Made by a program: the position numbers and the translations under genes
Notes under the pieces: model-generated
Databases searched by the model: none
What the model was told of the DNA's origin: nothing
The model's input: only the letters and a program-made list of their open reading frames with translations
From: Sepiola atlantica
Lineage: Eukaryota > Mollusca > Cephalopoda > Sepiida > Sepiolidae
DNA length: 64,000 bases
Assembly: GCA_963556195.1 (NCBI GenBank)
Contig: CAUVYP010001198.1
Location: 868,001-932,000, forward strand
Direction: 5' to 3'
Shown: in pieces, positions 51,500 through 61,433 of the stretch
How the letters are laid out: the number at the start of each line of letters is the position of its first letter
Numbering within the stretch: position 1 is the first letter of the stretch

Positions 51500-54015
51500 T
51501 GAAGTACCAAGTTTCAGAAGTGCAGCTCTTGTACTACCGGAGATGTGTCGATACAAACTGAATACGCAAAACATCTACAAAATTTAGTGCGTTTTAAAGT
51601 TGATGTCGCTTTTGTTTATAACTTCCACATTTATTCGAATTGTGAAACGAAACTTTCTAGACACTCGCGGAGACACATCTTCTACTGAAGTACCAAGTTT
51701 AGAAGTGCAGCTCTTTTACTACCGGAGATATGTCGATACAAACTGAATACGCAAAACATCTACAAAATTTAGCGCGTTTAAAAGTTGATAGCGCTTTTGA
51801 TTATAACTTTCACATTTATTCGAATTGTGCCACGAAACTTTGCAGACCATCGCGGAGAGGCATTCTCTACGTAAGTACCAAGTTTCAGAAGTGCAGCTCT
51901 TGTACTGCCGGAGATATGTCGATACAAACTGAATACGCAAAACATCTACAAAATTTAGCGCGTTTAAAAGTTGATAGCGCTTTTGTTTATAACTTTCAGA
52001 TTTATTCGAATTGTGCCACGAAACTTTGCAGACCATCGCGGAGAGGCATTCTCTACTGAAGTACCAAGTTTCAGAAGTGCAGCTCTTGTACTGCCGGAGA
52101 TATGTCGATACAAACTGAATACGCAAAACATCAACAAAATTTAGCGCGTTTTAAAGTAGATATCGCCTTTGTTTATAACTTCCACATTTATTCGAATTGT
52201 GCCACGAAACTTTACAGACCATCGCGGGGAGGCATTTTCTACTGAAGTACCAAGTTTCAGAAGTGCAGCTCTTGTACTACCGGAGATATGTCGATACAAA
52301 CTGAATACGCAAAACATCAACAAAATTTAGTGCGTTTTAAAGTTGATAGCGCTTTTGTTTATAACTTTCACATTTATTTGAATTGTGAAACGAAACTTTG
52401 TAGACAGTCGCGGAGACACATTTTCTACTGGTGTACCAAGTTTCAGAAGTGCAGCTCTTGTACTGCCGGAGATATGTCGATACAAACTGAATACGCAAAA
52501 CATCAACAAAATTAAGCGCGTTTTAAAGTTGATATCGCTTTTGTTTATAACTTCCACATTTATTCGAATTGATCCACGAAACTTTGCAGACCATCGCGGA
52601 AGAGGCATTTACTACTGAAGTACCAAGTTTCAGAAGTGCAGCTCTTGTACTACCGGAGATATGTCGATACAAACTGAATACGCAAAACATCAACAAAATT
52701 TAGCGCGTTTTAAAGTTGATATCGCTTTTGTTTATAACTTCCACATTTATTCGAATTGTGAAACGAAACTTTGTAGACAGTCGCGGAGACACATTTTCCA
52801 CTGAAGTACCAAGTTTCAGAAGTGCAGCTCTTGTACTACCGGAGATGTGTCGATACAAACTGAATACGCAAAACATCTACAAAATTTAGTGCGTTTTAAA
52901 GTTGATATCGCTTTTGTTTATAACTTCCACATTTATTCGAATTGTGAAACGAAACTTAGTAGACAGTCGCGGAGACACATTATCTACTGAAATACCATGT
53001 TTCAGAATAGCAGCTCTTGTACTGCCGGAGATATGTCGATACAAACTGAATACGCAAAACATCTACAAAATTTAGCGCGTTTAAAAGTTGATACCGCTTT
53101 TGTTTATAACTTTCAGATTTATTCGAATTGTGCCACGAAACTTTGCAGACCATCGCGGAGAGGCATTTTCTACTGAAGTACCAAGTTTCAGAAGTGCAGC
53201 TCTTGTACTGCCGGAGATATGTCGATACAAACTGAATACGCAAAACATCAACAAAATTTAGCGCGTTTTAAAGTTGATATCGCTTTTGTTTATAACTTCC
53301 ACATTTATTCGAATTGTGCCACGAAACTTTACAGACCATCGCGGGGACACATTTTCTACTGAAGTACCAAGTTTCAGAAGTGCAGCTCTTGTACTGCCAG
53401 AGATATGTCGATACAAACTGAATACGCAAAACATCTACAAAATTTAGCGCGGTTAAAAGTTGATAGAGCTTTTGTTTATAACTTTCAGATTTATTCAAAT
53501 TGTGCCACGAAACTTTGCAGACCATCGCGGAGAGGCATTTTCTACTGAAGTACCAAGTTTCAGAAGTGCAGCTTTTGTACTGCCGGAGATATGTCGATAC
53601 AAACTGAATACGCAAAACATCAACAAAATTTAGCGCGTTTTAAAGTTGATATCGCTTTTGTTTATAACTTCCACATTTATTCGAATTGTGCCACGAAACT
53701 TTACAGACCATCGCGGGGACACATTTTCTACTGAAGTACCACGTTTCAGATATGCAGCTCTTGTACTACTGGAGATGTGTCGATACAAACTGAATACGCA
53801 AAACATCTACAAAATTTAGTGCGTTTTAAAGTTGATATCGCTTTTGTTTATAACTTCCACATTTATTCGAATTGTGAAACGAAACTTTGTAGACAGTCGC
53901 GAAGACACATTTTCTACTGAAGTACCAAGTTTCAGAAGTGCAGCTCTTGTACTACCGGAGATGTGTCGATACAAACTGAATACGCAAAACATCTACAAAA
54001 TTTAGTGCGTTTTTA
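51500..54015 (+). repeat. Block V, copy 1
   Basis: Matches 58,935-61,455 at about 7,436-7,437 bp (40 x 186 - 4), except that the other copy gains and loses single monomers between 59.94 and 60.4 kb. Markers are tttctagacactcg, aagtttagaag, cattctctacgtaag, gatatcgcctttg, tactggtgtacc, gatccacg, gataccgc and gatagagc. Near 52,599 gcggaagaggc has gained a base. Near 52,145 it has aagtagatatcgcc. Confidence 0.75.
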
Positions 54016-54565
54016 AGTTGATATCGCTTTTGTTTATAACTTCCACATTTATTCGAATTGTGAAACGAAACTTTGCAGACAGTCGCGGAGACACATTTTC
54101 TACTGAGGTACCAAGTTTAAAAAGTGCAGCTCTTGTACTACCGGAGATATGTCGATACAAACTGAATACGTAAAACATCTACAAAATTTAGCGCGTCTTA
54201 AAGTTCATATCGCTTTTGTTTATAACATTCAGATTTATTCGAATTGTGCCACGAAACTTTGCAGACCATCGCGGAGAGGCATTTTCTACTGAAGTACCAA
54301 GTTTCAGAAGTGCAGCTCTTGTACTACCGGAGATATGTCGATACAAACTGAATACGCAAAACATCAACAAAATTTAGCGCGTTTTAAAGTTGGTAGCGCT
54401 TTTGTTTATAACTTCCACATTTATTCGAATTGTGAAACGAAACTGTGTAGACAGTCGCGGAGACAGATTTTCCACTGAAGTACCAAGTTTCAGAAGTGCA
54501 GCTCTTGTACTACCGGAGATGTGTCGATACAAACTGAATACGCAAAACATCTACAAAATTTAGTG
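53520..54565 (+). repeat. 2,602-bp-spaced block, copy 1
   Basis: Matches 56,122-57,167 at 2,602 bp (14 x 186 - 2). The shared marks are rare and clear: cagatatgcagc with tactactggag, gtcgcgaagacac, tttaaaaagtgc, tataacattcag, and gaaactgtgtagac with cagattttcc. The unit overlaps the end of block V. Confidence 0.82.
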
Positions 54566-55669
54566 CGTTTTAAAGTTGATATCGCTTTTGTTTATAACTT
54601 CCACATTTATTCGAATTGTGAAACGAAACTTTGTAGACAGTCGCGGAGACACATTTTCTACTGAAGTACCAAGTTTAAGATGCAGCAGATCTTGTACGAC
54701 CGGAGATGTGTCGATACAAACGGAATACGCAAAACATCTACAAAATTAGTGCGTTTTAAAGTTGATATCGCTTTTGGTTATAACTTCCACATTAATTCGA
54801 ATTGTGCCACGAAACTTTGCAGACCGTCGCGGAGAGGCATTTTCTACTGAAGTACCAAGTTTCAGAAGTGCAGCTCTTGTACTACCGGAGATGTGTCGAT
54901 ACAAACTGAATACGCAAAACATCTACAAAATTAAGTGCGTTTTAAAGTTGATGTCGCTTTTGTTTATAACTTCCACATTTATTCGAATTGTGAAACGAAA
55001 CTTTCTAGACACTCGCGGAGACACATCTTCTACTGAAGTACCAAGTTTAGAAGTGCAGCTCTTGTACTACCGGAGATATGTCGATACAAACTGAATACGC
55101 AAAACATCTACAAAATTTAGCGCGTTTAAAAGTTGATAGCGCTTTTGATTATAACTTTCACATTTATTCGAATTGTGCCACGAAACTTTGCAGACCATCG
55201 CGGAGAGGCATTCTCTACGTAAGTACCAAGTTTCAGAAGTGCAGCTCTTGTACTGCCGGAGATATGTCGATACAAACTGAATACGCAAAACATCAACAAA
55301 ATTAAGCGCGTTTTAAAGTTGATATCGCTTTTGTTTATAACTTCCACATTTATTCGAATTGTGCCACGAAACTTTACAGACCATCGCGGGGACACATTTT
55401 CTACTGAAGTACCACGTTTCAGAAGTGCAGCTCTTGTACTACCGGAGATGTGTCGATACGAACTGAATACGCAAAACATCTACAAAATTTAGTGCGTTTT
55501 AAAGTTGATATCGCTTTTGTTTATAACTTCCACATTTATTCGAATTGTGAAACGAAACTTTGTAGACAGTCGCGAAGACACATTTTCTACTGAAGTACCA
55601 AGTTTCAGAAGTGCAGCTCTTGTACTACCGGAGATGTGTCGATACAAACTGAATACGCAAAACATCTAC
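54566..55669 (+). repeat. Partial right-domain cassette between duplicated blocks
   Basis: Six monomers with aagatgcagcag (54,675), acaaaattagtg, tttctagacactcg, aagtttagaag and cattctctacgtaag, matching 58.74-59.4 kb at about 4,089 bp. Private marks are tacgaccgg (near 54,697), gcttttggttataac with cacattaattcg (near 54,775), and gatacgaactg (near 55,456). Confidence 0.72.
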
Positions 55670-57157
55670 AAAATTTAGTGCGTTTTTAAGTTGATATCGC
55701 TTTTTTTATAACTTCCACATTTATTCGAATTGTGAAACGGAACTTTGTACACAGTCGCGGAGACACATTTTCTACTGAAGTACCAAGTTTCAGAAGTGCA
55801 GCTATTGTACTACCGGAGATATGTCGATACAAACTGAATACGCAAAACATCTACAAAATTTAGCGCGTTTAAAAGTTGATAGCGCTTTTGTTTATAACTT
55901 TCAGATTTATTTTAATTGTGCCACGAAACTTTACAGACCGTCGCGGAGAGGCATTTTCTACTGAAGTACCAAGTTTCAGAAGTGCAGCTCTTGTACTGCT
56001 AGAGATATGTCGATACAAACTGAATACGCAAAACATCTACAAAATTTAGCGCGTTTAAAAGTTGATAGCGCTTTTGTTTATAACTTTCAGATTTATTCGA
56101 ATTGTGCCACGAAACTTTACAGACCATCGCGGAGAGGCATTTTCTACTGAAGTACCAAGTTTCAGAAGTGCAGCTTTTGTACTGCCGGAGATATGTCGAT
56201 ACAAACTGAATACGCAAAACATCAACAAAATTTAGCGCGTTTTAAAGTTGATATCGCTTTTGTTTATAACTTCCACATTTATTCGAATTGTGCCACGAAA
56301 CTTTACAGACCATCGCGGGGACACATTTTCTACTGAAGTACCACGTTTCAGATATGCAGCTCTTGTACTACTGGAGATGTGTCGATACAAACTGAATACG
56401 CAAAACATCTACAAAATTTAGTGCGTTTTAAAGTTGATATCGCTTTTGTTTATAACTTCCACATTTATTCGAATTGTGAAACGAAACTTTGTAGACAGTC
56501 GCGAAGACACATTTTCTACTGAAGTACCAAGTTTCAGAAGTGCAGCTCTTGTACTACCGGAGATGTGTCGATACAAACTGAATACGCAAAACATCTACAA
56601 AATTTAGTGCGTTTTTAAGTTGATATCGCTTTTGTTTATAACTTCCACATTTATTCGAATTGTGAAACGAAACTTTGCAGACAGTCGCGGAGACACATTT
56701 TCTACTGAGGTACCAAGTTTAAAAAGTGCAGCTCTTGTACTACCGGAGATATGTCGATACAAACTGAATACGTAAAACATCTACAAAATTTAGCGCGTCT
56801 TAAAGTTCATATCGCTTTTGTTTATAACATTCAGATTTATTCGAATTGTGCCACGAAACTTTGCAGACCATCGCGGAGAGGCATTTTCTACTGAAGTACC
56901 AAGTTTCAGAAGTGCAGCTCTTGTACTACCGGAGATATGTCGATACAAACTGAATACGCAAAACATCAACAAAATTTAGCGCGTTTTAAAGTTGGTAGCG
57001 CTTTTGTTTATAACTTCCACATTTATTCGAATTGTGAAACGAAACTGTGTAGACAGTCGCGGAGACAGATTTTCCACTGAAGTACCAAGTTTCAGAAGTG
57101 CAGCTCTTGTACTACCGGAGATGTGTCGATACAAACTGAATACGCAAAACATCTACA
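55670..57157 (+). repeat. Octamer (1,488 bp) unit with a partial second copy
   Basis: Starts with gctttttttataac, the gtgaaacggaactttgtacac unit, gatttattttaattgtg and tactgctagag. These return exactly 1,488 bp (8 x 186) later at 57,158-57,660. The remainder of the unit is the second copy of the 2,602-bp-spaced block. After 57,660 the repeat changes to the ctactgaggtacc chain, so the second octamer is incomplete. Confidence 0.78.
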
Positions 57158-59723
57158 AAATTTAGTGCGTTTTTAAGTTGATATCGCTTTTTTTATAACT
57201 TCCACATTTATTCGAATTGTGAAACGGAACTTTGTACACAGTCGCGGAGACACATTTTCTACTGAAGTACCAAGTTTCAGAAGTGCAGCTATTGTACTAC
57301 CGGAGATATGTCGATACAAACTGAATACGCAAAACATCTACAAAATTTAGCGCGTTTAAAAGTTGATAGCGCTTTTGTTTATAACTTTCAGATTTATTTT
57401 AATTGTGCCACGAAACTTTACAGACCGTCGCGGAGAGGCATTTTCTACTGAAGTACCAAGTTTCAGAAGTGCAGCTCTTGTACTGCTAGAGATATGTCGA
57501 TACAAACTGAATACGCAAAACATCTACAAAATTTAGCGCGTTTAAAAGTTGATAGCGCTTTTGTTTATAACTTTCAGATTTATTCGAATTGTGCCACGAA
57601 ACTTTACAGACCATCGCGGAGAGGCATTTTCTACTGAAGTACCAAGTTTCAGAAGTGCAGCTCTTGTACTGCCGGAGATGTGTCGATACAAACTGAATAC
57701 GCAGAACATCTACAAAATTTAGTGCGTTTTTAAGTTGATATCGCTTTTGTTTATAACTTCCACATTTATTCGAATTGTGAAACGAAACTTTGCAGACAGT
57801 CGCGGAGACACATTTTCTACTGAGGTACCAAGTTTAAAAAGTGCAGCTCTTGTACTACCGGAGATATGTCGATACAAACTGAATACGTAAAACATCTACA
57901 AAATTTAGCGCGTCTTAAAGTTCATATCGCTTTTGTTTATAACTTTCCGATTTATTCGAATTGTGCCACGAAACTTTACAGACCATCGCGGAGAGGCATT
58001 TTCTACTGAAGTTCCAAGTTTCAGAAGTGCAGCTCTTGTACTACCGGAGATATGTCGATACAAACTGAATACGCAAAACATCAACAAAATTTAGCGCGTT
58101 TTAAAGTTGGTAGCGCTTTTGTTTATAACTTCCACATTTATTCGAATTGTGAAACGAAACTTTGTAGACAGTCGCGGAAGCAGATTTTCCACTGAAGTAC
58201 CAAGTTTCAGAAGTGCAGCTCTTGTACTACCGGAGATGTGTCGATACAAACTGAATACGCAAAACATCTACAAAATTTAGTGCGTTTTAAAGTTGATATC
58301 GCTTTTGTTTATAACTTCCACATTTATTCGAATTGTGAAACGAAACTTTGTAGACAGTCGCGGAGACACATTATCTACTGAAATACCATGTTTCAGAATG
58401 GCAGCTCTTTTACTGCCGGAGATATGTCGATACAAACTGAATACGCAAAACATCTACAAAATTTAGCGCGTTTAAAAGTTGATAGCGCTTTTGTTTATAA
58501 CTTTCAGATTTATTCGAATTGTGCCACGAAACTTTGCAGACCATCGCGGAAAGGCATTTTCTACTGAAGTACCAAGTTTCAGAAGTGCAGCTCTTGTACT
58601 GCCGGAGATATGTCGTCACAAACTGAATACGCAAAACATCGACAAAATTTAGCGCGTTTTAAAGTTGATATCGCTTTTGTTTATAACTTCCACATTTATT
58701 CGAATTGTGCCACGAAACTTTGCAGACAGCCGCGGAGACACATTTTCTACTGAAGTACCAAGTTTAAGATGCAGCAGATCTTGTACTACCGGAGATGTCT
58801 CGATACAAACGGAATACGCAAAACATCTACAAAATTAGTGCGTTTTAAAGTTGATATCGCTTTTGTTTATAACTTCCACATTTATTCGAATTGTGCCACG
58901 AAACTTTGCAGACTGTCGCGGAGAGGCATTTTCTACTGAAGTACCAAGTTTCAGAAGTGCAGCTCTTGTACTACCGGAGATGTGTCGATACAAACTGAAT
59001 ACGCAAAACATCTACAAAATTTAGTGCGTTTTAAAGTTGATGTCGCTTTTGTTTATAACTTCCACATTTATTAGAATTGTGAAACGTAACTTTCTAGACA
59101 CTCGCGGAGACACATCTTCTACTGAAGTACCAAGTTTAGAAGTGCAGCTCTTGTACTACCGGAGATATGTCGATACAAACTGAATACGCAAAACATCTAC
59201 AAAATTTAGCGCGTTTAAAAGTTGATAGCGCTTTTGATTATAACTTTCACATTTATTCGAATTGTGCCACGAAACTTTGCAGACCATCGCGGAGAGGCAT
59301 TCTCTACGTAAGTACCAAGTTTCAGAAGTGCAGCTCTTGTACTGCCGGAGATATGTCGATACAAACTGAATACGCAAAACATCTACAAAATTTAGCGCGT
59401 TTAAAAGTTGATTGCGCTTTTGTTTATAACTTTCAGATTTATTCGAATTGTGCCACGAAACTTTGCAGACCATCGCGGAGAGGCATTTTCTACTGAAGTA
59501 CCTATTTTCAGAAGTGCAGCTCTTGTACTGCCGGAGATATGTCGATACAAACTGAATACGCAAAACATCAACAAAATTTAGCGCGTTTTAAAGTTGATAT
59601 CGCCTTTGTTTATAACTTCCACATTTATTCGAATTGTGCCACGAAACTTTACAGACCATCGCGGGGAGGCATTTTCTACTGAAGTACCAAGTTTCAGAAG
59701 TGCAGCTCTTGTACTACCGGAGA
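57158..59723 (+). repeat. 23-mer-spaced block U, copy 1
   Basis: Matches 61,434 to the window end at 4,276 bp (23 x 186 - 2). It contains the gaaacggaac unit, the tactgctagag unit, ctactgaggtacc/atacgtaaaac, then the full right-domain cassette. Private marks are acgcagaacatc (near 57,701), actttccgattt (near 57,945), gcggaagcagatt (near 58,176), gatgtctcg (near 58,796), ttagaattgtg (near 59,071) and agtacctatttt (near 59,498). Confidence 0.85.
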
Positions 59724-61433
59724 TATGTCGATACAAACTGAATACGCAAAACATCAACAAAATTTAGCGCGTTTTAAAGTTGATAGCGCTTTTGTTTATA
59801 ACTTTCACATTTATTTGAATTGTGAAACGAAACTTTGTAGACAGTCGCGGAGACACATTTTTTACTGGTGTACCAAGTTTCAGAAGTGCAGCTCTTGTAC
59901 TGCATGAGATATGTCGATACAAACTGAATACGCAAAACATCTACAAAATTAAGCGCGTTTTAAAGTTGATATCGCTTTTGTTTATAACTTCCACATTTAT
60001 TCGAATTGTGCCACGAATCTTAGCAGACAGTCGCGGAGACACATTTTCTACTGAAGTACCAAGTTTAAGAAGTGCAGCTCTTGTACTACCGGAGATATGT
60101 CGATACAAACTGAATACACAAAACATCGACAAAATTCAGCGCGTTTTAAAGTTGATATCGCTTTTGTTTATAACTTCCACATTTATTCGAATTGATCCAC
60201 GAAACTTTGCAGACCATCGCGGAGAGGCATTCACTACTGAAGTACCAAGTTTCAGAAGTGCAGCTCTTGTACTACCGGAGATGTGTCGATACAAACTGAA
60301 TACGCAAAACATCTACAAAATTTAGTGCGTTTTAAAGTTGATATCGCTTTTGTTTATAACTTCCACATTTATTCGAATTGTGAAACGAAACTTTGTAGAC
60401 AGTCGCGGAGACACATTATCTACTGAAGTACCATGTTTCAGAATAGCAGCTCTTGTACTGCCGGAGATATGTCGATACAAACTGAATACGCAAAACATCT
60501 ACAAAATTTAGCGCGTTTAAAAGTTGATACCGCTTTTGTTTATAACTTTCAGATTTATTCGAATTGTGCCACGAAACTTTGCAGACCATCGCGGAGAGGC
60601 ATTTTCTACTGAAGTACCAAGTTTCAGAAGTGCAGCTCTTGTACTGCCGGAGATATGTCGATACAAACTGAATACGCAAAACATCAACAAAATTTAGCGC
60701 GTTTTAAAGTTGATATCGCTTTTGTTTATAACTTCCACATTTATTCGAATTGTGCCACGAAACTTTACAGACCATCGCGGGGACACATTTTCTACTGAAG
60801 TACCAAGTTTCAGAAGTGCTGCTCTTGTACTGCCAGAGATATGTCGATACAAACTGAATACGCAAAACATCTACAAAATTCAGCGCGTTTAAAAGTTGAT
60901 AGAGCTTTTGTTTATAACTTTCAGATTTATTCGAATTGTGCCACGAAACTTTGCAGACCATCGCGGAGAGGCATTTTCTACTGAAGTACCAAGTTTCAGA
61001 AGTGCAGCTCTTGTACTGCCGGAGATATGTCGATACAAACTGAATACGCAAAACATCAACAAAATTTAGCGCGTTTTAAAGTTGATATCGCTTTTGTTTA
61101 TAACTTCCACATTTATTCGAATTGTGCCACGAAACTTTACAGACCATCGCGGGGACACATTTTCTACTGAAGTACCACGTTTCAGAAGTGCAGCTCTTGT
61201 ACTACCGGAGATGTGTCGATACAAACTGAATACGCAAAACATCTACAAAATTTAGTGCGTTTTAAAGTTGATATCGCTTTTGTTTATAACTTCCACATTT
61301 ATTCGAATTGTGAAACGAAACTTTGTAGACAGTCGCGAAGACACATTTCCTACTGAAGTACCAAGTTTCAGAAGTGCAGCTCTTGTACTACCGGAGATGT
61401 GTCGATACAAACTGAATACGCAAAACATCTACA
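58935..61433 (+). repeat. Block V, copy 2
   Basis: Repeats 51,500-54,015 with one extra monomer near 59.94-60.13 kb and one fewer before 60.4 kb. Private marks are tttttactggtg (near 59,859), ctgcatgagatatg (near 59,901), acgaatcttagc (near 60,013), agtgctgctc (near 60,817) and acatttcctactg (near 61,344). It overlaps the end of U copy 1 and abuts U copy 2. Confidence 0.72.
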
